Source: Akkermansiaceae bacterium
GTDB taxonomy: Bacteria; Verrucomicrobiota; Verrucomicrobiia; Verrucomicrobiales; Akkermansiaceae
Reading direction: 5' to 3'
Length of the DNA stretch: 64,000 bases
NCBI GenBank assembly: GCA_028822935.1
Contig: JAPKCM010000008.1
Coordinates: 1 to 64,000 of the forward strand
Below, one piece after another: positions 9,974 through 19,369 of the stretch; the stretch's first letter is position 1; each line of letters starts with the position of its first letter. The notes below the pieces were generated by a model. The model was given only the letters and a program-made list of their open reading frames with translations. It ran no database searches and was not told the DNA's origin. The position numbers and the translations under genes are program-made.

Positions 9974-11589
9974 TGAGCCAAGTCCCGCCTCTGCCCTCAG
10001 GTAAGCCTTCCGAACCTTCCTCAAGCGAGCCTCTAGACCAGCCCTCCGGTAATCTTCCAGAGGGGCAAAACTCGGGGAATTACTCGCTCGATGAGATCAT
10101 GAAGACTCTCCGTGATGGAGAGAGAAAGAAGGATGAAGACGGGGAAGTTGTGACCCGGGACGATGGTTCGGTGGCGCGTAAAGTCCGTAAAAGGAGGCGG
10201 AGATCTGAACAGAAGGAAAAGGCGGCCCCTGAGAAGGAGAGAAAATCGTTGGTGCTGAGGGCATCGATCCTATTGGGTTTCTTTCTTGTCCTCCTGATGG
10301 TGGCGATTTTCATCGTCGCAGGATTCAATAGTGGTTCCTATGCCGAGCAACTGGAAGCCAAGGCCAAAGAATGGACTGGAGCTGAAGTCAATATCCATGG
10401 TCCTCGCATTACGCCAGGCAGTGTGAGCGCCACCAGGGCGGAGTTCGATTGGGGGAATGATTCGTTCTTGGACCAATTGACCCTTAGGTTGATTTCGGGT
10501 GATATGCGAACATCGAGTTTCGTGGGAGCGAAGCTGGGAGGGCAGCAGGTTGGTGGAAGAAAAGGAACGCTGGAGCTTCAAGCGCCGACGGAGAAGTGGA
10601 GTTCTGCGAAGTCAATAGGACCCGATGAGTTTCCCTTCGATTTCCAGCGCTACTATTGCGATGCTCTGGATGTGAGCTTTGGAAAAGGAAGCTCAACGAC
10701 CATCCGAAAGGCAGAAACAAGCCTTAGGTATTTAAATGGTGAAGGCTATCGTCTGACAGTAGGAGGTGGTGACTTGAGTTTGGCGGGCTGGAATCGATTT
10801 CCGATTGAGAACGCTCTCTTGATGTTTCCTGTAGGCGAGATTGATTTGGTTTCACTTCGCCTTCAGGGTCCCCAAAGCGAGAATCAATTAACGAGTTCTG
10901 TGATGGTTCTTTCAGGGAAGATTCCGCTCGAAGAAGGTGCAAAAGCTCGGCTCAAAATTGTTTCGAACGGGTTTCCATTCGAGGGGATTCTGGGGAATTC
11001 TCTAGGGCCCATGTTTCCAGGGATGATCCGAAGTATCGAAGAGGGGGTGGTCAGTCTTGAATTGGGAAAACAACAACTCAGCAGCATCGTGATTCCTTTT
11101 AAAGGCAATTATGTGGAGTTGAAGCGCTTTGCATTTCTATCAGATCTGGAAGAGCTTTTTGGAGATGATGGCACGGGTGCCTTTTACTTCGATTCCGGGA
11201 TTTCAGGGACTTATCAATGGACGCCGGAGGCTGCAGGGATTAAGGATTTTAAGGTTGCTAATAAGAACTTCCGGGTAGACGGAAACGTGATTGCTTCCAA
11301 ACACGGCGAATTGCGAGGGCAGCTCCGCCTTTGGATCTCGCTTGGATTCATCAATGGAGATCCCATCCTGAAGATTCATCCGGGTTTCAATAATCGACTC
11401 AACGGTTATGCTTACGTCGATGTCACACTTGGCGGGACGGTAGCTTCTCCTTTGGATAATTTTAAGCAGGTGACTGGACTTACTGACTCTCTACCGGAAG
11501 GAGAAAATGACAAGAGACTGGGATTTGAGGATATTTTTAATGATATCACTTCCCCGGCTTCCGATCCTGATTCTAAGGACGGTAAATGA
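9973..11589 (+). CDS. AsmA-like membrane protein of the secretin operon (unknown function)
   Basis: A 538-residue protein with one transmembrane helix at about 94-117 (ILLGFFLVLLMVAIFIVAGF). The N-terminal 90 residues are cytoplasmic, disordered and charged, with a basic patch (ARKVRKRRRRSEQK) after a DEIMKTLRDGERKK helix. The large periplasmic part is beta-rich and resembles AsmA or GspN-like proteins (pattern ...EVNIHGPRITPGSVSATRAEFDW), but no diagnostic motif is certain. It overlaps the secretin stop codon, so a link to that secretin is likely: it could be an inner-membrane partner taking the place of GspC/PilP. That role is inferred from position. Confidence 0.65.
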   Translation: MSQVPPLPSGKPSEPSSSEPLDQPSGNLPEGQNSGNYSLDEIMKTLRDGERKKDEDGEVVTRDDGSVARKVRKRRRRSEQKEKAAPEKERKSLVLRASILLGFFLVLLMVAIFIVAGFNSGSYAEQLEAKAKEWTGAEVNIHGPRITPGSVSATRAEFDWGNDSFLDQLTLRLISGDMRTSSFVGAKLGGQQVGGRKGTLELQAPTEKWSSAKSIGPDEFPFDFQRYYCDALDVSFGKGSSTTIRKAETSLRYLNGEGYRLTVGGGDLSLAGWNRFPIENALLMFPVGEIDLVSLRLQGPQSENQLTSSVMVLSGKIPLEEGAKARLKIVSNGFPFEGILGNSLGPMFPGMIRSIEEGVVSLELGKQQLSSIVIPFKGNYVELKRFAFLSDLEELFGDDGTGAFYFDSGISGTYQWTPEAAGIKDFKVANKNFRVDGNVIASKHGELRGQLRLWISLGFINGDPILKIHPGFNNRLNGYAYVDVTLGGTVASPLDNFKQVTGLTDSLPEGENDKRLGFEDIFNDITSPASDPDSKDGK

Positions 11590-11663
11590 TAAACAATCAG
11601 CTCTATCCTTGTCGTTGTCTTGTCGGTGGTTTAAACATACTGCTGAAACATTAAGTTTTTGAG

Positions 11664-13724
11664 ATGCCTAATCCTTTCGGTTCCACTTTTGAGTCTTTTG
11701 GGGCTCCCCGCGGTCCTCTTGTCGAGACCGTTCACCAAGATCAATTTGAAAATCTTTCGAAGCTCCTCGATAGTGGCGATGGCCAGTTGATGTTGCTTCG
11801 TGCCCCTCGTGCTGGTTATGGTAAGACAATGCTTTTGTCTCGACTGAAGCAGGCCCGACAGGCGGGTTCTCTTTTCGTTCCAATCCATCTTTCGGACGGA
11901 CGACGGGTAGAGGGTGAGTTTATTCTCGAGGAGATTTTGACCCAAATGTCGGAAGTGCTTCCTGCTGGGGGTGGTTTGACCCGGCTGGACCTGCACACAC
12001 GACGTCTCTTTGCCCAAGGCCTGATTCCGATGGTCTATTCAGGGGAGGTTCCTTGCCAGGACCGTGAGGGTGCGCTGGCAAGTCTCTTGAATCGCCCCAC
12101 CGAGGCTTTTGATTTTCACCATGAAGGGGCGGCTATTGCGCAGTGGAGCCGCGAGAATTTTTCTTTGCTGGGGCCTCGGCTATCCGCAGTTCTGAGCAAG
12201 GCCAGTGGGTCTTCAGGACGCGATGTTGGGTATTGGGCTGATCTCTTTTTCAACTACGCCATCCGTCCGCCCAGCGATGTCGCACGGGCGAGTGATTTAA
12301 TGGATGCGGTCTTTGGTGAACGCAGTCGTTTTCACTCTGGTGCCGGCTTTCTGGAAGGATTGGGTTCGTTCCTGAATCTGATTACGCTGATTGAGCCTGT
12401 AGTGTTGATCCTGGATGAAGTTGAGGGGCTTTCGAGTGATTCTGATGCTGCTCTGAGGGCGGCGAGTTGTTTGACCTCCCTGTGGGAGTCTGCTCCGCGG
12501 GTGAGTGTGATCCTTTCCGTCAATGATGATGTCTGGGATTCGGCTTTTGTTCCGCGTCTTCCGCTAGGCTTGCGCGATCGTTTGGAGGATATTGTCATTC
12601 GTCTGGATTCTTTATCCGAAGAGGAGGCAAAAGCCTTAATTACAGTCCGGGCAGGAGACGAATCGGCTAAGATTTTCGACAGAGTCGATTTCGATGTTGA
12701 TGCGCTCTATCCCCGCGGTGTTTTGCGTCAAGCGAGAGAGGCATGGGACCATCGGGATGAAGAAATCCCAGCGAAAAATCCCGAGTTGGCGGTTCCTCCC
12801 CCAGTCCTCGTTGTCGAAGAGCAAACGATAGAAGTGGCACCTCCGCCAACGGTGGTATATCGCCAACCTGTGGAGGTAGCTAGTGAGGCGCAGGTTTTAC
12901 AAGAGCCCACTCTGAGAACGAGCCCTTCCCAATTCGGAACTCATCCGTCTGCCAAACTGGCTACCGATCTTAGGATCGATACTCTTGATATCGATGATCA
13001 GGATGTCGATTTCGCCGTTCCAACATCTTCCCCCCGGCAAGCGCATGCTGCGCCCTTTGCCGCGGCTGCCGCTTTCGGTAATCCTCCTCAACCCTTGAGG
13101 GCTCCGTATCCGCCGGCTCCCGTAAAGCGGGCAAGTTTACCCCGAGGGTATGCGGTTCAACGTCTGGTTCGGTCGGTCAACTATCCGCAACAAGCGGCAG
13201 TCCCCTCGGTTGCTCCACCGCAGGCGATGATGCCTCCCCGGCAAGGACAGATAATTTCTCCCTTCACGAATACGCCGGTGGGTCAGTCTTCTCCGCAGTC
13301 GGCTCAGTCGGCTTTCGTGCAACAGTCGATCGCTTCGCCTTTCTCAATCAATAATGCTCCGGAGCAGAGCGCTCCTGCTCAGGCATTGCCTCCTGCCAGG
13401 CCGATGGAAGAGCCCGCTCCCCAGCAAGCCGCTCCAGCGATGAGTAGTCCCTTCAGTGTCGCGTCGGGATCACAGGCGAATCTCCCTCCTACTCCCCAGC
13501 CTTTTAGACAAGGCCAATATGAGGGGCAGCAAGCGGCTGTTCCTCAAGTGCATGCACCCGAGCAGATTCATCCTGTGACGCCGGCTCAGCAACCCGTGCA
13601 GTATCCGCCGGCCCAATATCCACCTCCGCAACAAGCACCGGTGGATCAAACCTCTCGTCTTGCTGAGAACGCCGATGCGATCGACGATCTTCTTCGCCAG
13701 TTTCGGATACGGAACGGTCATTGA
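11664..13724 (+). CDS. P-loop ATPase with Pro/Gln-rich C-terminal tail
   Basis: A 686-residue cytoplasmic protein. Residues 48-55 (PRAGYGKT) are a P-loop whose first position is Pro instead of Gly or Ala. Walker B is VVLILDEVEG at about 246-255, followed by a sensor-1-like stretch ending SVNDDVWDS. The ATPase part (about 1-370) resembles AAA/STAND-type NTPases without a close family match. Residues about 375-665 are low-complexity, rich in Pro, Gln and Ala, and probably disordered. The C-terminal 25 residues (RLAENADAIDDLLRQFRIRNG) look like a short helical docking motif. It is 74 bases downstream of the AsmA-like gene and probably belongs to the secretin operon. Function unknown. Confidence 0.65.
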   Translation: MPNPFGSTFESFGAPRGPLVETVHQDQFENLSKLLDSGDGQLMLLRAPRAGYGKTMLLSRLKQARQAGSLFVPIHLSDGRRVEGEFILEEILTQMSEVLPAGGGLTRLDLHTRRLFAQGLIPMVYSGEVPCQDREGALASLLNRPTEAFDFHHEGAAIAQWSRENFSLLGPRLSAVLSKASGSSGRDVGYWADLFFNYAIRPPSDVARASDLMDAVFGERSRFHSGAGFLEGLGSFLNLITLIEPVVLILDEVEGLSSDSDAALRAASCLTSLWESAPRVSVILSVNDDVWDSAFVPRLPLGLRDRLEDIVIRLDSLSEEEAKALITVRAGDESAKIFDRVDFDVDALYPRGVLRQAREAWDHRDEEIPAKNPELAVPPPVLVVEEQTIEVAPPPTVVYRQPVEVASEAQVLQEPTLRTSPSQFGTHPSAKLATDLRIDTLDIDDQDVDFAVPTSSPRQAHAAPFAAAAAFGNPPQPLRAPYPPAPVKRASLPRGYAVQRLVRSVNYPQQAAVPSVAPPQAMMPPRQGQIISPFTNTPVGQSSPQSAQSAFVQQSIASPFSINNAPEQSAPAQALPPARPMEEPAPQQAAPAMSSPFSVASGSQANLPPTPQPFRQGQYEGQQAAVPQVHAPEQIHPVTPAQQPVQYPPAQYPPPQQAPVDQTSRLAENADAIDDLLRQFRIRNGH

Positions 13725-13764
13725 ATTGGAATCAGGCATCAAAAAAAGGTAGGTGGCTTCGATC

Positions 13765-14054
13765 TCAGCGAACGGGGGCAGGCCAGTTTGATCTCCACCA
13801 TTCTGAGAGCACTTTCCAAGGAGCGGCTATCTCTCCTGATGGAAAAGCAGTTATTGGAGAGGTCGGTGACGCGACCGGCCCAAGCTTGAAGGGTGGGTTC
13901 TTGGTTGAGGATGACTTTGGCAATGGCGGTGATCGTTTCGAGATGGCAGAGATGATAAGCGCTCTTGAAGAGGTAGTTAGGGGCCTTGACCGCTTTTGTA
14001 GTATTCGAGATAGGGTTGTTGGATGGGATCTGTGCACTTGCCCGGAAGATTCAC
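13765..14054 (-). pseudogene. Disrupted small gene downstream of midA (about 95 codons)
   Basis: No intact frame covers this stretch, but three minus-strand frames join into one protein-like sequence if one base is removed from an AAAA run (near 13993) and one from a TTTT run (near 13847). The reconstructed product would start at GTG 14054 (VNLPGKCTDPIQQPYLEYY...), continue through KAPNYLFKSAYHLCHLETI and end ...WKVLSEWWRSNWPAPVR. It lies just after the MidA gene on the same strand. No family recognised. It may be a decayed gene or an assembly artefact. A plus-strand ORF over the same bases looks less protein-like. Confidence 0.35.
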
Positions 14055-14086
14055 TTTTTTATTCTCTTTTTTTGAACGCCGTTTTT

Positions 14087-15010
14087 TCAGATCCAAGATC
14101 TTGATTGCTCGAGAACTTTGAACGCCTCATCAGCACCGGACAAACCAGCATTGGGGCAGAAGTCAGCCTGGGTCAGGAGGGGGGAGGCAGTGAAGTCAAG
14201 TTCCTTTCCCCACGATACGAGATCATCGAAGTTGAGGTCGAAGGTTAGGTCCTGGTGACCGGGGTTTTGGTAGGCCTCCGGTGGAAGGAGGAGCTGGTGA
14301 TGGAAGTAGGCCCGCAAGGTTCCTGCAGGGCGCCGATGGTAGTTTTTTTTGGCACTTCCGCCGTAGTCGATGGTGAGGATTTTACCCCGTTTCAGAGCTG
14401 AGAGTTCGTCCTTCATCCACTGGTGGATAGATTCCGCAATTTCGATCCGCTGCCCTTCGTTCCAATTGTGGTCGAAGAGATTCGATTGAGGAAGAGGGTG
14501 GGCTTCCTGCCAAGTTTCGTTGAGGGAGGAGTCGAGAAAGAGTTCTTCGAAAGAGGATGGGATCTTCCGAAAAATTCTTACTGGAAAAGCGTCGAAGAAC
14601 TCATTGGAAATGATGAGGGCGGCTGGTCCCGTGGAATTTAGAGCCTCCGTCAATGTGGCGTGCCACTGCGCTTTGGAACCGATGCGCTCTTGCTGTCTTC
14701 CGCGAAGGTGGGGGGAGATCTCAACGAGGTGGTATCGAAGCTTTCGGCGCTGAAAGAAGCTCAGTTCCTCTCGAATATCGGCAGCCAAAGTGCCGTCGCC
14801 CGGACCGAGTTCGATGACCGGGAGGGCGGAGTCAAAATGGGACCACTGTGTTGTGATCCACTTTGCGATGGATCGGGCGAGCTCTTTGGTGAGCTTTGGG
14901 GTGGTGGTGAAATCTCCCCGGGCTCCAAGGATGGGGCGGGGAGAGGTGTAATATCCGGACGGGCCATAGAGGGCCCGGGTCATGAAGTGATCAAAGCGTT
15001 CCTGCGACAT
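14087..15010 (-). CDS. MidA/NDUFAF7-family SAM-dependent methyltransferase, copy 1
   Basis: A 307-residue class I methyltransferase of the DUF185/MidA family. In mitochondria NDUFAF7 methylates an arginine of complex I; bacterial targets are not settled. Visible signs: an N-terminal F-x-x-F-M-x-x-ALYGPSGYY motif with GARGDFTTTP, the SAM-binding loop VIELGPGDGTLAADI (about residues 66-80), ISNEFFDAFPV (about 134-144, equivalent to the family's N-E-x-x-D-A motif), and ILTIDYGG. It is encoded 6 bases downstream of the Aas-like gene and probably co-transcribed with it. A second, longer MidA-family gene is at 23903-25018. Confidence 0.85.
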   Translation of the reverse strand: MSQERFDHFMTRALYGPSGYYTSPRPILGARGDFTTTPKLTKELARSIAKWITTQWSHFDSALPVIELGPGDGTLAADIREELSFFQRRKLRYHLVEISPHLRGRQQERIGSKAQWHATLTEALNSTGPAALIISNEFFDAFPVRIFRKIPSSFEELFLDSSLNETWQEAHPLPQSNLFDHNWNEGQRIEIAESIHQWMKDELSALKRGKILTIDYGGSAKKNYHRRPAGTLRAYFHHQLLLPPEAYQNPGHQDLTFDLNFDDLVSWGKELDFTASPLLTQADFCPNAGLSGADEAFKVLEQSRSWI

Positions 15011-15016
15011 CTAACA

Positions 15017-17167
15017 CTAGCGTAGCGCTTCGACGAGGGCTTGGCAGGCCTTGATGTCGAGTTTGCCAGAGGCAAGAACGGGGATCTCATCCGTGGGAAC
15101 GATCACTTTGGGGCACCAAAGCGAGGGAAGTCCGTCGTCGAGGAGCTTGTAGCGGATATCGAGCGCTTCTTGTTCCAAGGCGTTACTGGCAATGGTGGAA
15201 AGCAGAAGAATCGCTTCCCCTTTCCTCTCATCAGGGACTCCGACGATGGCGATTTTTCGTTCGGACTCGTTGTCGAGACCGAGGACCTTGTTGACGGCTG
15301 CTTCTACTGTTTCGTGAGGAACCATTTCACCCGCAATTTTCGAGAAGCGGGAAATGCGGCCTTCGATGTAGAGGAAGCCATCGTCATCGACGTGACCGAC
15401 ATCGCCACTCTTGAACCAGCCGTCCTTGAGTATTTCTTTGGTGAGGTCGGGTTTGTCGAGGTAGCCTTGGAAAACATTCTGTCCCTTGATCCAGATGATG
15501 CCTGATTCGTTGAGTTCTGTGGGCTCATCAGTGGCGGCATTGGTGATCTTGAGGGCGACTCCCGGGAGAGGAGGGCCGACAGAGCCGGGACGGTGCGCGG
15601 GGATGATGGGGGTGCCGTCGCCGGAATCTTCAAGCGGGAGGTTGACGTTCGCACCAGGGGAGGTCTCGGTGAGGCCGTAGCCTTCCATGGGGAGTTTGCC
15701 AAATTTGTCCTCGAAAGCATTGGCGAGATTGCCGGGGAGTTTCTCGGCTCCCGTGATGACGATCTTGAGCGAGGAAAGTTGCTCGGGCTCGATGCGGCGC
15801 ATGTAGCCACGGAGGAAGGTGGGCGTTGTCAGGAGGAGGGAGACCTTATGCTTGTAGATGAGTTCGGCGAGACGCTTGTTGTCGAGCGGGGTCGGGAAGG
15901 TGACGAGATCGATTCCTTCAATAACAGGGAACCAAAGGGTCACGGTGCAGCCGAGTGAGTGGAAGAGAGGAAGGCAGCCAAGGAGTTTCGCGTCGCTGGG
16001 CAGGTTGAGACGTGAGCCAAATTGCGTCACATTTGCCAAGAGATTGCGGTGGGAAAGGGGGACGCCTTTTGGCTCACCGGAGGAACCCGAGGTGAATAGA
16101 AGGATCGCTTCGTCGTCGCCCTTTTTCCCCCCGATTCCAAGAATCTTGGTGAGGAGAGAGGTCGGGAGAATCTTGGAAAGGACGACCCACTTGATAATGC
16201 GCTTCTTGATTTGTGGCAGAATGCGCTCGATGAAGATGAGGTCACGGGTTGGCGGCCAAGGGAAGTCGGGGACTTTGCGGACGAAGGGATCGGCGGTGAT
16301 GAACTTATCGAGGCCGGCCTGATTGATACTTGATTGCACCGCTTCACGGGAGGCGGTGAAATTGAGGTTCACAGGGATCTTCCCGGCTAAGAGGACGGCG
16401 AGGTTTGCCACCATGCCGCCTTTTCCGGGAGGAAGGAGAATGCCGACCCGTTTTCTCTTGGTCGCTGCTTTGATCTCCTTACTGAGGGCGATGGATGCTC
16501 CGAGGATTTTATCGTAGGCGAGTTCCGAATCGTCGGTGCCATCGAAGAGAGTGGAGTTTTGGCCGTGCATTTTGAGGCCATTGATCAGAGCGACGGTGAG
16601 GGAACCGTTGAAGAATTCACGCTTTGAAAATGATTCTTCACAAGCCGTGAGAAGAGCCTCATTGTATTTCGCGACGGTCGCTTTTCCTGCGGGAATGGCT
16701 TCACCGAAGTTGAGGACTCCGTCGGGAAGTTTGGAGGTGTTTTCGACAGAAAGGCAGCACTCAGAGGGAACCGAGATATCGAGAGGGGAAACCGGTAATC
16801 CTAGTTGGCAGAGGGAGGAAAGGGTGTCGCTGGGTATTTGACAGGCAGTGGCCGGGAGGCAGACCACTTTTCCCGGGACAAAGATGAGGAGTTCATCGCC
16901 GCTGATTTTCAATTCGAGGCTTTTACCGACCTCTGCGAGTGACTCGTCATTTTTGGAGAAGGCTGCCCCGCTTTTTCCACTTCCTTCCAAGTAGGCCTGG
17001 AACGCGGGGTCGAGAGCAGTAGAGTCTTCTACCAGCCAAGTGACATTGCGCTTGCCGACCGCGGAGAGAAGTTCGCGGGCTTGAGCGATATCGAGGCGGC
17101 CGGGAATGATCAGGGCACCCGTGGAGGGAAGGCGTTCAAGGGAATGCACATGGAAGGAGCTACTCAT
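15017..17167 (-). CDS. Aas-like acyl-ACP/acyl-CoA synthetase with a degenerate N-terminal domain
   Basis: A 716-residue AMP-forming enzyme that activates fatty acids. The AMP-binding P-loop is LLFTSGSSGEPKGVPLSH (356-373), followed by GYGLTETSP, the hinge FKSGDVGHVDDDGFLYIEGR, and a C-terminal ASGKLD whose Lys matches the adenylation lysine. The first 160 residues look like what is left of the PlsC acyltransferase half of Aas: GALIIPGRLDIAQARELL stands where active enzymes have the NHxSxxD motif, so acyltransferase activity is probably lost. Region 165-235 is the usual start of the ligase half. Likely role: recycling of free fatty acids or lysophospholipid-derived acyl groups. Substrate inferred. 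Confidence 0.82.
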   Translation of the reverse strand: MSSSFHVHSLERLPSTGALIIPGRLDIAQARELLSAVGKRNVTWLVEDSTALDPAFQAYLEGSGKSGAAFSKNDESLAEVGKSLELKISGDELLIFVPGKVVCLPATACQIPSDTLSSLCQLGLPVSPLDISVPSECCLSVENTSKLPDGVLNFGEAIPAGKATVAKYNEALLTACEESFSKREFFNGSLTVALINGLKMHGQNSTLFDGTDDSELAYDKILGASIALSKEIKAATKRKRVGILLPPGKGGMVANLAVLLAGKIPVNLNFTASREAVQSSINQAGLDKFITADPFVRKVPDFPWPPTRDLIFIERILPQIKKRIIKWVVLSKILPTSLLTKILGIGGKKGDDEAILLFTSGSSGEPKGVPLSHRNLLANVTQFGSRLNLPSDAKLLGCLPLFHSLGCTVTLWFPVIEGIDLVTFPTPLDNKRLAELIYKHKVSLLLTTPTFLRGYMRRIEPEQLSSLKIVITGAEKLPGNLANAFEDKFGKLPMEGYGLTETSPGANVNLPLEDSGDGTPIIPAHRPGSVGPPLPGVALKITNAATDEPTELNESGIIWIKGQNVFQGYLDKPDLTKEILKDGWFKSGDVGHVDDDGFLYIEGRISRFSKIAGEMVPHETVEAAVNKVLGLDNESERKIAIVGVPDERKGEAILLLSTIASNALEQEALDIRYKLLDDGLPSLWCPKVIVPTDEIPVLASGKLDIKACQALVEALR

Positions 17168-17304
17168 AAGACGTGGGGAATCTGCGGAACGGCATTAGGA
17201 ATACACGAATCTGGCTGGTAGTTAACGAAAAAGGCTACGGAAGCGGCTTTCTTTCTTCCTGCGCGATCCGTGGGTTGTTAGATCACAAGGATACGATATC
17301 CCCC

Positions 17305-17592
17305 ATGAGTAACATTCAAGGAAATGGCGACGCCCAAGATCGCTACTGGAAAGCCAACCTTCGGTGGTTGATAGTGATCTTAGGAACATGGTTTTTTGTG
17401 TCCTTCGGATGTGGAATTCTCTTTCGGGAATGGCTCGATGAGAACCTCTTCAGAGTCGGGACGGCGCCTTTTGGCTTCTGGATGGCGCAACAGGGATCGA
17501 TTATCTCATTTGTGCTGCTCCTGATCGCCTACGCCAAGATCATGAACGGGCTCGACGAGAAGTTTAAAGTGGATGAGGAGGATTCGAAATGA
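17305..17592 (+). CDS. DUF4212 small subunit of a sodium:solute symporter
   Basis: A 95-residue protein with two transmembrane helices, the accessory subunit of VC_2705-type symporters. The start is placed at ATG 17305 ([20 protein letters not shown]); the frame is open upstream to 17173, but that part does not resemble the family. Family features: [20 protein letters not shown], then [22 protein letters not shown] and a final NGLDEKF. It overlaps the large subunit by ATGA, which ties the two together in translation. Confidence 0.9.
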   Translation: MSNIQGNGDAQDRYWKANLRWLIVILGTWFFVSFGCGILFREWLDENLFRVGTAPFGFWMAQQGSIISFVLLLIAYAKIMNGLDEKFKVDEEDSK

Positions 17593-19364
17593 GTCAGGAT
17601 CTTTGGAACTACCTTTTTATCGGAACATCTTTCGCGCTCTACATCGGGATCGCTTTTAAGCAAAGGGCAGGGTCTACGAAGGAATACTACGTTGCTGGTG
17701 GCGGGGTTTCTCCGTTTGCTAATGGCATGGCGACCGCGGCCGACTGGATGAGCGCGGCGACCTTTATTTCGATGGCGGGGACGCTGGCGAGTAGCGGATA
17801 CGACGGTTCTCGTTTCCTGATGGGCTGGACGGGGGGATTTGTCCTTTTGACGGTCTTGATGGTGCCCTTTCTTCGAAAATTCGGAAAAGCGACCGTGCCG
17901 GACTTTATCGGTGATCGCTATTATTCCAAAGCGGCCCGTTTGGTCGCGATCGTCTGCGCGATTTTCATCTGTCTGACTTATATCATGGGCCAGATGCGCG
18001 GAGTGGGGATCGTCTTTTCTCAGCTCTTCGGGATCGGAATTCCTGCTGGGGTCATCATTGGCGCTACGATTGTCTTCTTTTACGCCGGGCTCGGAGGGAT
18101 GAAGGGGATTACCTACACGCAAGTGGCGCAGTATTGCGTGATGGCTTTTGCTTACACCATTCCGGCGATCTTCATCGCAATTGCTCTGACGGGTGATGTC
18201 GTCCCGCAGCTCGGTCTCATCGGAGACTTCACAAAGGGGGGTGATCCCACGCCCTTTCTCGAAAAGCTGAATAAGATCAACACCGATCTCGGTTTTAGTA
18301 AGTACACGGACGGGTCGCTCTCGAAGATCGATATGTTCTGCATTACCGCTGCGCTCATGTTCGGAACGGCGGGGCTTCCTCATGTCATCGTGCGATTTTT
18401 CACGGTGAAGAATGTCAAGGCGGTGCGTCGTTCGGCTTGCTGGACGCTTTCCTTCATCGCCGTTATCTATCTCACCGCGCCGACCATCGGTGCTTTCGCG
18501 CGCGTGAATCTCATCGGGGAGCTACACGACACCTCGTATAAAGATGCGCCCGCGTGGTTCCAAGATTTCGAAGAGACCGGGCAGATGGCTTGGATCGATA
18601 AGAATGGCGATGGCAAGATCCAGTATTTCGGCCCGGGTAAATCCGAGTCAGGAAAAGATGGAGCCGTTTTCGCGGGAAAGGCGCCCATTTTCGCCGAAGT
18701 CCTCGGAGCGAGCGGGGAGAGGTTGCTGACAAACGATCCCGTCAGCGCGAGCCCAAACGAGCTTTGGTTTGGAAAAGACATTATGGTGATGGCGAATCCG
18801 CACATGGCGGGCTTGCCGAAGTGGGTCATCGCGCTGCTCATGGCGGGCTGCATCGCGGCGGCGCTTTCGACCGCTGCCGGGCTACTTCTCGTCCTCTCGA
18901 CCTCAATCTCGCACGATCTGATGAAGAAGGTCGTGAAGCCGGATCTTACTGATAAAGAGGAGATTAAATGGGCGCGCCTCGCCTCGCTGGGAGCGCTCCT
19001 AGTGGCCGTTTGGTTTGGTATCAATCCTCCTGGGACCTTCGTTGCTAAGACCGTGGCATTCGCCTTCGGGTTGGCGGCATCCTCATTTTTCCCAGCGCTC
19101 TTGTTGGGCATCTTTTCGAAGAGAATGAACAAAGAGGGCGCGATCGCAGGAATGGTGACGGGCATTCTGTTTACCTTAGGATACATTATCTACTTCACGT
19201 ATCTTGGAGGAACAAAGTCGCAGTATCTCTGGGGTATTTCTCCTGAAGGAATCGGCTTTATCGGAATGATGGTGAACTTCATCGTCTCGATCGTCGTTAG
19301 CCGCCTCACCCCTGCGCCACCGCAGGAGATCCGGGATCTCGTGGATCGTGTTCGACACCCCTAG
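17589..19364 (+). CDS. Sodium:solute symporter large subunit (VC_2705 / acetate-permease-like)
   Basis: A 591-residue polytopic membrane protein of the SSS family, about 13 helices, probably carrying a small carboxylate such as acetate with sodium. Recognisable parts: [30 protein letters not shown] (helix 2 region), [16 protein letters not shown], and [16 protein letters not shown]. Between helices there is a long soluble insertion (about 320-395) with an EF-hand-like loop, [11 protein letters not shown], which seems usual for this subfamily. The gene pairs with DUF4212 upstream. Substrate inferred from the family. Confidence 0.88.
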   Translation: MSQDLWNYLFIGTSFALYIGIAFKQRAGSTKEYYVAGGGVSPFANGMATAADWMSAATFISMAGTLASSGYDGSRFLMGWTGGFVLLTVLMVPFLRKFGKATVPDFIGDRYYSKAARLVAIVCAIFICLTYIMGQMRGVGIVFSQLFGIGIPAGVIIGATIVFFYAGLGGMKGITYTQVAQYCVMAFAYTIPAIFIAIALTGDVVPQLGLIGDFTKGGDPTPFLEKLNKINTDLGFSKYTDGSLSKIDMFCITAALMFGTAGLPHVIVRFFTVKNVKAVRRSACWTLSFIAVIYLTAPTIGAFARVNLIGELHDTSYKDAPAWFQDFEETGQMAWIDKNGDGKIQYFGPGKSESGKDGAVFAGKAPIFAEVLGASGERLLTNDPVSASPNELWFGKDIMVMANPHMAGLPKWVIALLMAGCIAAALSTAAGLLLVLSTSISHDLMKKVVKPDLTDKEEIKWARLASLGALLVAVWFGINPPGTFVAKTVAFAFGLAASSFFPALLLGIFSKRMNKEGAIAGMVTGILFTLGYIIYFTYLGGTKSQYLWGISPEGIGFIGMMVNFIVSIVVSRLTPAPPQEIRDLVDRVRHP

Positions 19365-19369
19365 GTTGA

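Noticed and set aside
13721-14104. 127-codon plus-strand ORF overlapping the end of the ATPase gene
   Set aside because: Its composition is not convincing, and the minus strand gives a better protein-like reading after two small corrections. Neither is certain.
18590-18640. EF-hand-like loop in the symporter as a novel calcium sensor
   Set aside because: The [10 protein letters not shown] insertion appears to be a usual feature of this symporter subfamily.
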